This document shows, in pieces, positions 52,084 through 63,905 of a stretch of 64,000 nucleotides of DNA. Every line of letters starts with the position of its first letter. Within the stretch, counting starts at the first letter, position 1. The DNA is taken from NCBI RefSeq assembly GCF_002116695.1, contig NZ_CP020477.1, forward strand, positions 2,304,501 through 2,368,500. Direction: 5' to 3'. The notes below the pieces were generated by a model. That model was given only the letters and a program-made list of their open reading frames with translations. It did not search any database and was not told the DNA's origin. Origin of the DNA: Acidianus manzaensis (GTDB taxonomy: Archaea > Thermoproteota > Thermoprotei_A > Sulfolobales > Sulfolobaceae). A program made the position numbers and the translations under genes.

Positions 52084-52116
52084 GTTTAAAACTTTCGGCT
52101 CGGTATTACTTTTTAT

Positions 52117-52836
52117 ATGATGTTTTCTATACTGCAAGAGCCGGATTTTTCTCAAGCTTATCAATTTCTCAGTAATTCTATTTATAATAGATTAATTACA
52201 GTATTTGCAGATTGTGATATAATATATGAAGGTAGAGCATCATCTATTGCTACGCTCGCTCCTAGATTAATAATCATTAAGCTTGACGGTAGTCTTATAG
52301 TTCATGAAAATGTAAAGAGAGAACCATTAAATTGGCAACCTCCCGGAACTAAAATACTTATAATTAAAGAACCTTTTACTATACTAGGAATAAGAAGAAA
52401 ACCAAAAGAAGAGTTAAGAATTCGTTTACATAACATTTACTATATCACTTCAGCCTTGGTTAAAGATGGAGAGTTTAAACTAGAAGGAGATGAAATAGAT
52501 TTTGTCAACGCAGTAATCAAAAACCCTAACTTGATTGAAAATGGATTAAAAATTATTCAAAGAGAATATAGAACACCTTATGGAATAGTTGACTTATTAG
52601 GGGAAGACTCTAATGGAATAAAGGTAATTATGGAGTTTAAGAGAAGGAGAGCTTCTTTACAAGCAGTATCTCAGTTACATAGATATGTAATTTATGGGCA
52701 TAAGCAATTTGGTAAATGTAGAGGTTTGCTAGTAGCTCCTAGTATAACTGAAAACGCTTTAAATTTACTAAGAAATCTAAACTTAGAATTTAAACAACTT
52801 AATATTAAAGCCAAGATTACTCAATTTGTTTCATAA
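52117..52836 (+). CDS. nucS: NucS / EndoMS mismatch-specific endonuclease
   Basis: This 239-residue enzyme binds ssDNA and cuts mismatched or branched DNA, working with PCNA. The N-terminal DNA-binding domain includes NRLITVFADCDIIYEGRASSIA and LDGSLIVHE...PLNWQPPG (the W stacking loop). The C-terminal nuclease domain has YGIVDLLGED (catalytic Asp), IMEFKRRRASLQAVSQLHRYV (E-x-K and basic helix), typical of the RecB-like site. Complete length. In many archaea lacking MutS/MutL it serves as mismatch repair. The promoter TATA overlaps the upstream stop region (52083-52093). Its 3' end overlaps the convergent HEPN gene by 20 bp. Confidence 0.92.
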   Translation: MMFSILQEPDFSQAYQFLSNSIYNRLITVFADCDIIYEGRASSIATLAPRLIIIKLDGSLIVHENVKREPLNWQPPGTKILIIKEPFTILGIRRKPKEELRIRLHNIYYITSALVKDGEFKLEGDEIDFVNAVIKNPNLIENGLKIIQREYRTPYGIVDLLGEDSNGIKVIMEFKRRRASLQAVSQLHRYVIYGHKQFGKCRGLLVAPSITENALNLLRNLNLEFKQLNIKAKITQFVS

Positions 52837-53170
52837 AATTGTCAGCGAAATCTATTAGCTTTCTAATTTTTTCTTTATCTAATTCTAATGGTATAGAATA
52901 TCCTAGTTTTATCCTTATTTCATTTAACATTTTTATTATTTCCTTATCATTGACTTTGATCGTGGAATATTTTGATAATATTCGAAACAATCCTTCAAAA
53001 TCTAAATACCAAGGGATATTAACACCTAAATCTAATAGCTTCGCATTTAATACCATATAAAGCGCTTCTTCTACTGCGATTGCTGAAAGATCATAAAATT
53101 CTTTATCATAATTAAATTCTGAAGCTAGAAGAAATTCCTTAGCTCTTTGATAAAGATAATCTGTTTTCAT
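52817..53170 (-). CDS. HEPN-domain protein without a nucleotidyltransferase partner
   Basis: The protein is 117 residues. The helical layout DYLYQRAKEFLLASEFNYDKEFYDLSAIAVEEALYMVLNAKL (residues 4-45) matches HEPN domains that pair with MNT nucleotidyltransferases. The later region KMLNEIRIKLGYSIPLELDKE lacks the RxxxxH ribonuclease motif of active toxins, because no His follows the Arg. No MNT gene is adjacent. Likely a stand-alone, non-catalytic HEPN protein. TATA CTTTTATTTATAAG is about 27 bp upstream. It is convergent with nucS. Confidence 0.68.
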   Translation of the reverse strand: MKTDYLYQRAKEFLLASEFNYDKEFYDLSAIAVEEALYMVLNAKLLDLGVNIPWYLDFEGLFRILSKYSTIKVNDKEIIKMLNEIRIKLGYSIPLELDKEKIRKLIDFADNFMKQIE

Positions 53171-53254
53171 ATGTTTTAATGAATAATTATCACTTATAAA
53201 TAAAAGTTAAAATGAGAAGAAAATGAACATTAATAAAAATAAAGTTAGCAAAAG

Positions 53255-54877
53255 CTATTTACAATGTTCCTTTATAAATTCTACAGTTTCTTTAATCGAA
53301 TCTACATAATTTTCTATCTGTTGAAATCCATGTCCTTCATCCTTATAAACCTTATATTTGACTTGCTTACCTAATTTTTCTAATTCTTTTACAATTTGTA
53401 ATGTTTCTTCTACTGGGCATCTAGGATCGTTTTCTCCAGCCAATATCATTAATGGAGACTTTATTCTATCTATAAAGAATATGGGAGACCTATCTCTTAA
53501 TAAATTTTCATCATCACCCATTTTAATCTCATCGTATTGCCTTAATACTTCTCTTTCAAACTTCTTTTCAGTAAACCAATTAACAAAAGGAACTACTGCT
53601 ACTGCTGAACACCATAAATCTGGATATTTCGTTATAGCCATCATAGTCAGATATCCCCCATAGCTTCCTCCAGTTACGGCAACCTTTACATTACCTAATA
53701 ACTTAACTGAATTTATTACATCTATTAAATCTCCACCGCCTAAATCTTTATCATTCAAATGATTGAATTTTCTACCGTAGCCTGTAGATCCTCTAAAATT
53801 TGGGCAAATAACTTTAAATCCATTTTGTACAAATAATTGTATCTCAGGATTAAAATAATCTATACATTCCCAATCTGGACCACCATGAATATATACAACT
53901 CCTTTTGAATCATTCTCTGATTTCTCATATAGTAACGCATGAATTTCTATACCATTACTATCATATTTCACTTTTTTAGGTTTTACGAAACCTCTGTTAT
54001 CTATATTCTCCATAGAATTGGTTAATTTTTCTACTTTTTCTTTAAATCTAAAGATATCAAAGGAATGATTGTAACTGGAACCTAAAAAATATAGGTATCC
54101 ATTATCGCTTTTTAGCTCAGAATTATAGCCTTCTGCTAAGATGATGTTGTTATTGTTTAAAATTTCATATTCTCCATTATTGTCTCTAATATAAGTTATT
54201 CCATTGTAAGGAATAGCTTCGTATATTTCATGGTTTTCTTCTATCAGTGTAGAAATCTGTTTAGTTCTTATGTTATATTTATATAGACTTAGATAATTTT
54301 TATGGTTAGATAAAAACATAAATTCTTCATCATTAATAAAGCATTGAGAGCTTGAAGGGTATTGTTCAGAGTTTGGAAAAGAGATTTTATCAATTATATT
54401 TCCGTATAAATCGGAAATGAATATATCATTATCATATATTCCTTGACTATACACTACATATTTTCCTGAAGAACAAAAATTTGATACCGGTAGCTTTCCT
54501 TTGCTTATCTTTATTATTTCTTCGTAATTTTTCATATAATATAAATGAATAGTATCGTCCTCTCTATTTGAAAGAAATAAGAATCCAGAATTTATAGGAT
54601 AAGGAGAATTATTATCGAAAGAATCATCTAATATAGAGTTTATTTTACCACTTTCCCATAATAATATTTTTCTTTTTTCTTCACCTGTTGGATCCAAAGT
54701 TATCAATGCTTTATTTTTATTTATCCATTTTACTGAATCTGCATAACCATTTAAATTGATTTTTTCTCCATTAATTACAACTATAGGTTTATTTTCTCTT
54801 ACTACATAAGCTAGATTTGAATTTAGAATATCGTACTCATATATAGGCTTTATTTTAAATAAATCATCGTATTCCAT
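53255..54877 (-). CDS. S9 family acylaminoacyl-peptidase-like serine peptidase
   Basis: The protein is about 540 residues: an N-terminal propeller (to about 310), then an alpha/beta hydrolase. Motifs are YIHGGPDWECIDYF, CPNFRGSTGYGRKFNHL, nucleophile in [15 protein letters not shown], an Asp in GENDPRCPVEE and His in DEGHGFQQIENY, together a complete triad. It is an intracellular oligopeptide or acyl-amino-acid hydrolase. It is distinct from the S9 enzyme at 34990. A longer frame begins at TTG 54925, but ATG 54877 with MEYDDLFKIKP and a TTTATTAATTC run about 30 bp upstream fits better. Confidence 0.86.
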   Translation of the reverse strand: MEYDDLFKIKPIYEYDILNSNLAYVVRENKPIVVINGEKINLNGYADSVKWINKNKALITLDPTGEEKRKILLWESGKINSILDDSFDNNSPYPINSGFLFLSNREDDTIHLYYMKNYEEIIKISKGKLPVSNFCSSGKYVVYSQGIYDNDIFISDLYGNIIDKISFPNSEQYPSSSQCFINDEEFMFLSNHKNYLSLYKYNIRTKQISTLIEENHEIYEAIPYNGITYIRDNNGEYEILNNNNIILAEGYNSELKSDNGYLYFLGSSYNHSFDIFRFKEKVEKLTNSMENIDNRGFVKPKKVKYDSNGIEIHALLYEKSENDSKGVVYIHGGPDWECIDYFNPEIQLFVQNGFKVICPNFRGSTGYGRKFNHLNDKDLGGGDLIDVINSVKLLGNVKVAVTGGSYGGYLTMMAITKYPDLWCSAVAVVPFVNWFTEKKFEREVLRQYDEIKMGDDENLLRDRSPIFFIDRIKSPLMILAGENDPRCPVEETLQIVKELEKLGKQVKYKVYKDEGHGFQQIENYVDSIKETVEFIKEHCK

Positions 54878-54957
54878 TTTTGATCGATAAATAAAATGAT
54901 TGTGAATTAATAAACGTTGAAACAAACATGCATAGAGCTTTTATATTTTCTATGTAT

Positions 54958-55626
54958 TTAGATTTCTAACGAATTTATTTTATTTTCTTCTCTTATTAAT
55001 TCTTTTAAGCTTTTTACCTTATTTTCTCTTATGTCTGGATAAAAATTCTGTCTATCTATTAACATTCCTTGTATTCCCGCTCTTTTTGCTCCTATGTAAT
55101 CTATTTCATAAATATCGCCCAAATGGAAGTCTGGATATTCTTTGGATTTTTCTAACGCTTTGAAAAATATTTTAGGATGAGGTTTAACTAGTTTTACTTC
55201 AAATGAAAGTACTAGTCCATCAAAATATTTCATTAATTCAAACTTATCTATTAGTTTGTAAATTCCTTTACTGGCATTACTTACTAAAATTATTTTATAT
55301 CCAAGAGATTTATAGCTCTCTAAAAAGTCAATAGTATCGTCATATAGAAAAGGCTCTCCATCTCTTATTCTTGCTTTATCTAATTCTTTTAACAATTTTT
55401 CCCTAGGAGTAATGCCTAAATGGTAAAGGAAATCTTTTAGATCTACTACATCCCTTCCTTCTTCGTCAGGAAAGTTGTTTTTTGACATTGCTTTAACGTA
55501 AGCTCTAAATACTTTATCTAATGAGACATTATTATTGTAATCTTTTATAATATCATAAACTTTCTCATAGAATGATGGTTTAAATCCTACTAGTGTATAT
55601 CCGAAGTCTACAAAGATGCTTGGCAT
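54958..55626 (-). CDS. HAD-superfamily hydrolase
   Basis: The protein is 222 residues. Motif I is FVDFGYTLV; the nucleophile Asp is present but the second Asp of DxD is replaced by Gly, a variant also seen in other archaeal HADs. Motif II is LVSNAS (Ser/Thr position, about residue 115), motif [16 protein letters not shown] (Lys about 149), and motif [19 protein letters not shown] with two Asp. The cap is a small helical insert. It probably acts on a phosphate or phosphate-like substrate. ATG 55626 is preferred to the TTG two codons upstream. Promoter TTAAATATC is near 55644-55653. Confidence 0.8.
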   Translation of the reverse strand: MPSIFVDFGYTLVGFKPSFYEKVYDIIKDYNNNVSLDKVFRAYVKAMSKNNFPDEEGRDVVDLKDFLYHLGITPREKLLKELDKARIRDGEPFLYDDTIDFLESYKSLGYKIILVSNASKGIYKLIDKFELMKYFDGLVLSFEVKLVKPHPKIFFKALEKSKEYPDFHLGDIYEIDYIGAKRAGIQGMLIDRQNFYPDIRENKVKSLKELIREENKINSLEI

Positions 55627-55824
55627 AATCAATTTTTATTATTCTTTTTGATATTTAAGGTTTCTGATCTAGAAATTAAAATAAGTTTAATATGCTTATA
55701 CTTTATGCTAAAGATAATGATAAAAACTTTCATTTTATAAAAATTTTTTTATCTATAATAAATGAAAAAGAAATTTATAAGTATAGTAAGAAATGCTTAA
55801 AAAATCTGAGTTGAATATAAACAT

Positions 55825-56799
55825 ATGAGGACAGTTATTTTAGGTGGAGGATTTGCAGGCCTTTCCGCATTTAAAACGCATGATTCAATACTGATAGATG
55901 ATAAAGATTACTTTGTATTAACACACAGACTAGTTGACGTAGTAAAGACAGGAAATCCAGAAATAGCTAAAATTCCATACAAAAACGTTTTGAGAGCTAC
56001 TGTAAAAAACATAGATTTTAAAAATAAAAAAGTAATAACATCAGGGGGAGAACTAAATTATGATAAGTTAATTATATCTTTAGGTTATACTCAAAAAATA
56101 TTTCCTAACACGGATAAAATAGAAAATGTTGAAGATGCACTTTATCTCAGAGAAAAAATCATGAATGCGAGAAAAATTGCGATAATTGGTGGTGGTCCAT
56201 TAGGAGTAGAATTAGCCAGTGTAAGTATACAATTAGGAAAGAAGAAGGACAAAGTATATCTAATTGAGGGACAAGATAGACTATTAAGTTTTATGAATTA
56301 TAAGGCTTCTAATTATGCTTTGAATAAATTACAAGAACTTGGAGTAGATGTCATGCTAAAAACTAAAGTAGATTCTATTTCGCAGGGAGTAATAGAAACA
56401 TCAGAAGGAAAAATAGATGCCGATATTATAATATCTTCAATAGGATTTAAAGGATCCCCACTTATATCTGAATTAGGCTTAAGTAATATAAATAGTAGAA
56501 TGCTTGTTGACGAATATTTACAATCAGTAGATTACGAAGACGTTTATGGAGCAGGAGATTCAGCTACTACTAAATCATTTATTCCGATGTCAGCACAAGT
56601 GGCAGTACAAGCAGGTAGAAGAGCAATGCTTAACGCAATAGGTATAGAGGATAAATTCAGATTTAAGCAATACGCAATAATAGTTAGAATAGGAGAAGAC
56701 TATTTCGGAGATTTACTTGGAACATTCGTTCAAGGAAAAATAGCTAAATTAGCAGAAGAATATGGAATACACAGAGCTGTGAGATTACTAAATCAATAA
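55825..56799 (+). CDS. FAD-dependent NADH:quinone oxidoreductase-like (NDH-2 type)
   Basis: The protein is 324 residues. FAD-binding GxGxxG is VILGGGFAGLSAF (residues 4-16); the second Rossmann site for NAD(P)H is IAIIGGGPLGVELASVSIQLG (about 117-137); the second FAD motif is DVYGAGDSATTKSFIPMSAQVAVQAGRRA (about 241-270). It is close to type II NADH dehydrogenases but short, and lacks an extended C-terminal membrane helix. It could pass electrons from NADH to quinone or act as another pyridine-nucleotide reductase. TATA GCTTAAAAAAT is 25 bp upstream. Separate from the SQR-like gene at 21281. Confidence 0.82.
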   Translation: MRTVILGGGFAGLSAFKTHDSILIDDKDYFVLTHRLVDVVKTGNPEIAKIPYKNVLRATVKNIDFKNKKVITSGGELNYDKLIISLGYTQKIFPNTDKIENVEDALYLREKIMNARKIAIIGGGPLGVELASVSIQLGKKKDKVYLIEGQDRLLSFMNYKASNYALNKLQELGVDVMLKTKVDSISQGVIETSEGKIDADIIISSIGFKGSPLISELGLSNINSRMLVDEYLQSVDYEDVYGAGDSATTKSFIPMSAQVAVQAGRRAMLNAIGIEDKFRFKQYAIIVRIGEDYFGDLLGTFVQGKIAKLAEEYGIHRAVRLLNQ

Positions 56800-57046
56800 A
56801 CATAATATAGACAATATTAATAAAATAATAATATATCTTTAAATAGTATTTCTATTATAATATCTATTCAATATATTTTGTTTTCTTATATAATTCGCTT
56901 CTTTATCTAGTCGTAAAATAAAATTGTAATTATAAAAAATGCACAACAATTTCGTTCTTAACATGAGTATTTTCAAAAATGAGTAATATTTAGTCTATAT
57001 AGTATTTTATAATTGACAAGAACTATGTAAGAAATCCTTATTATCT

Positions 57047-57056
57047 GTTTTTAAAG
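57047..57056 (+). promoter_or_regulatory. TATA box of the ECF transporter operon
   Basis: GTTTTTAAAG is centred about 22 bp before ATG 57074. The rest of 56800-57073 shows no gene and no recognisable thiamine, FMN or cobalamin riboswitch. Confidence 0.45.
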
Positions 57057-57073
57057 TAGTAGGATAGATAATT

Positions 57074-57864
57074 ATGGGTTTTAATGGTATAAGCGGAATA
57101 GTAAATGCCCCTGGAGAATTACCTTGGGAACTAGTTCTTTTGTATTTTGCTGTTGCAATAGCAATAGCATTTTTATTTGGTAAGAAAACTGGAGGACTTA
57201 GAGGATTTTCAACATTAGACTTAGTTTATATAGGAATTGGTGCAGCGTTTTCAGTAGTTTGGGAATTCTATATAGGTGCATTTCTAGGAAAATTTATTCC
57301 AAGTAATCCTTTTATTAATGTAGGATTTTTAGGCAGATTATTAATAGTATTTATAGTAGCTGGATTAGTAAGAAAAGTAGGAACAGGCATATTAAGTCTA
57401 GCTATTTTTGATATTTTAGGAGATTTATTCCATTATGGTTTTGGTGGAGAACCAATTTTTCTAATATACGAAAGTTTAACATATGGATTATTTGTAGATC
57501 TGTTAATAGCAGCTACAGGTGGACAACCATTTGGAATATCAAGTTTCAAGGGAATAAGTAGAGCACGAGGTAAAACAACGATAGCTAAAGCCTCATCAGG
57601 ATCGGAAGAGGAAGAAGAGTATTCCGGAAACATGTATAAGCCTATAGCTTATGGTTTAGGTGCTATAGAAGGTGCTATAATTGGAGCGTTATGGGCGTTT
57701 CCTGATCCGTTATTTTATGATGGCTTCTTTAAGCCATTTTTATATGGTGGTTATGTGAACTGGGGTAAGATAATATTTACTATAGAGGCTTTCTTACCTG
57801 GAGATATAATAATGGGAATTATAGCTGGAGTACTTGCAATAATTATTGCAAGGGCGGTAGGGCA

Positions 57865-57868
<4 letters not shown>
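57074..57868 (+). CDS. ECF transporter substrate-binding (S) component-like membrane protein
   Basis: This 264-residue protein has about six to seven TM segments and is followed immediately by ECF ATPase and T components, overlapping by 4 bp (ATGA). TM region LDLVYIGIGAAFSVVWEFYIGAFLGKFIP (about 49-77) and the central cytoplasmic loop with SGSEEEEEYSG (about 176-186) are notable. S components bind the vitamin or metal and dock on the EcfAA'T module. The fused ATPase order resembles thiamine-precursor (YkoEDC-like) systems, but no substrate signature is recognised. Confidence 0.72.
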
Positions 57869-60409
<2,541 letters not shown>

Positions 60410-60410
60410 A

Positions 60411-62006
60411 ATGAACTCATATAATTTCTGTATGATAAGTAAAATAAAAATAGATAAAAAAATATTATCCCTATTTTTTGTTCTTTTTCTTTTTGTTCTT
60501 CCTATTTATCATTCTCAGTCTACTCAAACTCCGATAAAGCATGTTGTTATAATAATAGAGGAAAATCATTCATTTGATAACATCTTTGGAACTTATCCAT
60601 TTGGATGGCCTCCTAAGATAAATAATATAACACTTTCAGTTATGGAGCCAGAAGGGCTGTACAATAATTATACTCAGCTAGAGAATTCGAAGAATGGAGT
60701 TTTAGGTTATATAACTGTTCCTAATGTTCCATGGTTCCCACTATTTGGGAATTCTCATCCTTATTATGCAGATGCATGGGATACGGTAGATCCTTACGAA
60801 GGCTGGACATCATATCATGGAGATTATTGGTTTGATACTGAAGATGGTTTCGTTTATTATTCTGGTCCCCAAAGTATGGCATATTTCTCTTATCAACAAG
60901 TTGGTCTGTTATGGGACTATGCTGAAGAATATACATTAGCAGATAATTATTACTCTCCAGTTCTAGGATTAACAGAACCTAATAGGATAGCTTATATGAT
61001 AGGACAACCACCAAACTTCTATAGTGATGACGTTTGTAATGCAATTCCATTTAAAGAAAGTATAATGTACCAATTACAAGAATATAATATAACCTGGGGA
61101 TATTTTGCTTATGGCTATAGTGGTCAAATACCATGGCCAATAGGAGCATTCATAGGAATAAGTCAATATCAAAATCACTTCCATTCCCTAACTACATTTT
61201 ATGAGGATTTACAAGATGGAAATCTTCCAGCAGTAAGTTGGGTAATGTACATAACTGGATATGACGATCAGTATGACATGCATCCTCCCTATAATATAAC
61301 TGCAGGCGCAGTAGAGTTAACTCAAACTATTAATGCTATTATGGAGAGTCCTTATTGGAATTCTACTGTAATTTTCATAACTTTTGACGAAGGTGGCGGA
61401 TATTATGATCAAATTACTCCTCCATCAATTAATCACTACGGATTAGGACAGAGGATTCCTTTACTTATTATATCTCCATATGCTAAAGAAGCATGGATTA
61501 ATAATTATACATTAAGTGGATATACTTTATTAGGCTTCATAGACTATAATTGGCATTTACCATACTTTACAAAATGGGTAGAGGAAAGTGATGTTCAAGG
61601 TTTACTTAAATCCTTTAATTTTAGCAAACCTAGGCCACCAATAATTTTAGGACCAAACAATTGGACATATCCTATACCATTACAATATCCAGTACATTAT
61701 GGATATATTGCTTTGGTTAATCCTCATGTAGGATTTGCTCAGGTATATTCTGCACCAGAATTAGATTTACTTCTGCCATTAGAAATTATAGCATTTGGAT
61801 TGACTTTTGCATCATTCAAAATTAAAAAAGTGTTATTGCCAGGATTATTGCTTATGTTAATAACCTTAGGAATAGCAGGATTTCTAGATTATTCAAATAA
61901 CATTTACTCTTTCGTAACAGAATATTACATGTATTCGTCTTTAATTGGATTTTTGATTTCCGGAATATTAGCATTAAAAAGATATAGAGTGTACTTAAAA
62001 AGGTAA
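60411..62006 (+). CDS. Secreted, membrane-anchored phospholipase C / acid phosphatase-family protein
   Basis: The protein is 531 residues. An N-terminal signal segment (KKILSLFFVLFLFVLPIYHSQS) precedes the phosphoesterase domain. This has KHVVIIIEENHSFDNIFGTYPFG, ENRIAY-type (as EPNRIAYMIGQPP), DDQYDMHPPYN and FITFDEGGGYYDQITPPS, the metal and active-site motifs of the PF04185 family. Three TM helices (about 455-525) anchor the C-terminus. It should hydrolyse phosphate esters outside the cell at low pH. The ATG at 60411 follows EcfT by one base; ATG 60432 would give a cleaner signal peptide, so the exact start is unsure. Co-transcribed with the ECF transporter. Confidence 0.84.
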   Translation: MNSYNFCMISKIKIDKKILSLFFVLFLFVLPIYHSQSTQTPIKHVVIIIEENHSFDNIFGTYPFGWPPKINNITLSVMEPEGLYNNYTQLENSKNGVLGYITVPNVPWFPLFGNSHPYYADAWDTVDPYEGWTSYHGDYWFDTEDGFVYYSGPQSMAYFSYQQVGLLWDYAEEYTLADNYYSPVLGLTEPNRIAYMIGQPPNFYSDDVCNAIPFKESIMYQLQEYNITWGYFAYGYSGQIPWPIGAFIGISQYQNHFHSLTTFYEDLQDGNLPAVSWVMYITGYDDQYDMHPPYNITAGAVELTQTINAIMESPYWNSTVIFITFDEGGGYYDQITPPSINHYGLGQRIPLLIISPYAKEAWINNYTLSGYTLLGFIDYNWHLPYFTKWVEESDVQGLLKSFNFSKPRPPIILGPNNWTYPIPLQYPVHYGYIALVNPHVGFAQVYSAPELDLLLPLEIIAFGLTFASFKIKKVLLPGLLLMLITLGIAGFLDYSNNIYSFVTEYYMYSSLIGFLISGILALKRYRVYLKR

Positions 62007-62010
62007 TAGC

Positions 62011-62538
62011 ATGGATACTGTAGCATTTTTAGCATCTTTTTTGCCTTGTTCTTTTGAAGGATTTGAAATGTCTCTTTTTTCTTATTTAGGATATTCTTCA
62101 AATAGTAAAATGGGAAATTTAGGTACTATAGCTGGAATTATTGGTATACTTCTTTTAATTTATATAACGTATCTCTTATTACCGATATTAATTACCGATA
62201 CAAGTGAATATATTATCAAAATGCTCCTAGGTTTTTTGCTTATAGCCATGGCTAGCATATTTTTCTTTAGGGATTATCCTGAACCTAAAGGAGCTTTTCT
62301 TACATCTTCTATTGGAATAATTGCGGAAGGTATAGAAGTTGATATTTTTACTGTAAGCGCATGGATAATGACTGGTGATGCATTAATGTCAATACTTGGT
62401 GGAATAACGGGATTTTTATGGACTCTAACACTTTTTAGACTTTTTACATTTAAATTTCCTAGAAAAATTATGAGAGGAATAGCAATAACACTATTATACA
62501 CAGTGGGTTTTGTTATACTAACTAGTGGTTTGATTTGA
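62011..62538 (+). CDS. Small membrane protein with two EG(F/I)E motifs
   Basis: This 175-residue protein has about five TM segments. Two similar motifs stand in the first and third helices: FLPCSFEGFEMSLFSYL (about 11-27) and SIGIIAEGIEVDIFTVSAW (about 100-118). Glu residues inside helices in a pseudo-duplicated protein suggest ion transport and faintly recall the REGLE motif of FTR1 iron permeases, but length and spacing differ. The start is 4 bp after the phosphatase stop and its end overlaps the PAP2-like gene (TTGA), so it is part of the same operon. Confidence 0.6.
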   Translation: MDTVAFLASFLPCSFEGFEMSLFSYLGYSSNSKMGNLGTIAGIIGILLLIYITYLLLPILITDTSEYIIKMLLGFLLIAMASIFFFRDYPEPKGAFLTSSIGIIAEGIEVDIFTVSAWIMTGDALMSILGGITGFLWTLTLFRLFTFKFPRKIMRGIAITLLYTVGFVILTSGLI

Positions 62539-63107
62539 TTTCTAGATATTTATCTATCATTTTTCATCCATCAGTTTCAACATTTATAGGTTTTTTAATA
62601 TTAATTTTGGGAAAAGGGTACAGATTGTATGATTTAATTGTACTTACGTTTTTCTTTTCAATATATCCATTTCTAGTGACTTTAGTTTTAAAGAAAATGG
62701 GTAAGTTATCAGATTTGCTTATACGAAGACGAGAAGAAAGATTTTTACCAATACTGCTTTCTTTAATAGGTTATATCCTTGGAATTATATTAGCTCTTCC
62801 TATAAATTTGATTTCATACATAGCTATTTCCTACGTTATAAATACTGTAATTATTCTTGGGATAACCACTAAATGTAAAATAAGTATTCACGTTGCTACG
62901 ATAACTGGTATGGTAGTTGCGATTATAATGGTATTTTCAGACATCATTTTTCTGCCATTATTATCTTTGCCAATAATTGTTGGTTGGGCTAGAATAAAGG
63001 AAAAAGCTCATACTTTAAAACAAGTAATCATGGGAGGTATATTGTCATTCCTATTAACTTTTATCGAATTATCTTTATTCTTTGCTATATTTAATCACTT
63101 AAAATAA
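62535..63107 (+). CDS. PAP2-like membrane phosphatase
   Basis: This 190-residue protein has about six TM segments. A degenerate PAP2 triad can be traced: RRREERFLP (in place of KxxxxxxRP, about 64-72), KISIHVA (for PSGH, about 117-123), and WARIKEKAHTLKQVIMGG (for SRxxxxxHxxxD, about 152-169) with the conserved Arg and His. This would place it among lipid or prenyl-phosphate phosphatases of the cytoplasmic membrane. The start is TTG in a TTGA overlap with the gene before. Related domain order supports the family, while the missing Ser/Gly residues lower certainty. Confidence 0.65.
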   Translation: MISRYLSIIFHPSVSTFIGFLILILGKGYRLYDLIVLTFFFSIYPFLVTLVLKKMGKLSDLLIRRREERFLPILLSLIGYILGIILALPINLISYIAISYVINTVIILGITTKCKISIHVATITGMVVAIIMVFSDIIFLPLLSLPIIVGWARIKEKAHTLKQVIMGGILSFLLTFIELSLFFAIFNHLK

Positions 63108-63161
63108 AAGAGTGGAGATCTTTGTTTTAAGATATAAATATTATTAAAATAAATTATACTT

Positions 63162-63869
63162 ATGTGTAGAATGTTTGCTTATTACGGTTTTTCTAGTCAG
63201 AGAGTAAAAGAATTATTTGAATGTTTAAAGAAATCAGCATCAAACGATGTATATTATCCTAAGCCTCATGAAGATGGCTGGGGATTTATTCTTTTAACTA
63301 AAGATAAATTAATTCATTATAGAGATGTAAATCCAATATTTTTTGTTGATGATTTTCCTCTCAATCTTAAAGATGAAGAGATGATGATAATAGTTCATGC
63401 TAGACAAGCTTCTGACAAGAAACTAGTATCTTCCTTTTTCTCTCATCCATACTTAGAAACTAATGAAAAGTATATTTTCTACTTAGCTCATAATGGAAGT
63501 GTAGATAAGGAGAAAATTGCAAAAGAATTGAATATTGAATCTAATTACTTAGTAGATAGTGAGCTACTTCTTAAGTATTTAGTGCAAAGAGAAAATTATG
63601 ACAAAATAAAAGAATATACTAAATCATCTTTAAACATAATTTTATTAAAAATAAAAAGAGAAAATAGAGAGGCAGAATTATCTTTTATGAATTATTATAA
63701 TGAAGAATATATCAAAACTAAAAATGTTAATGAAAAATATTATGTAATGTTTTATAGTAATAAAAATGGTAATGCAGTATTTTCATCTACTTTAGCTCAC
63801 TATTGTGGAGAAGGAAAGGAAGTGGAAAAAGGAAAAATGATAGAACTTGGTAAAATGTTTATCAGATAA
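63162..63869 (+). CDS. Class II glutamine amidotransferase (YafJ-like Ntn hydrolase)
   Basis: This 235-residue protein begins MCRMFAYYGF: Cys2 becomes the N-terminal nucleophile after removal of Met, as in class II glutamine amidotransferases. Supporting motifs are HEDGWGFILLTKDKLIHYRD (about 36-55), VHARQASDKK (about 78-87, Arg/Ala pair), FYLAHNGSVDKE (about 105-116, Asn-Gly oxyanion) and YLVDSELLLKYL. It releases ammonia from glutamine, but no partner synthase domain is present, so the acceptor is unknown. TATA GATATAAATATTA is 25 bp before the ATG. Separate unit from the PAP2-like operon. Confidence 0.85.
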   Translation: MCRMFAYYGFSSQRVKELFECLKKSASNDVYYPKPHEDGWGFILLTKDKLIHYRDVNPIFFVDDFPLNLKDEEMMIIVHARQASDKKLVSSFFSHPYLETNEKYIFYLAHNGSVDKEKIAKELNIESNYLVDSELLLKYLVQRENYDKIKEYTKSSLNIILLKIKRENREAELSFMNYYNEEYIKTKNVNEKYYVMFYSNKNGNAVFSSTLAHYCGEGKEVEKGKMIELGKMFIR

Positions 63870-63905
63870 GTTAGGCTATATATGAATATATATTCTACAT
63901 AATTT

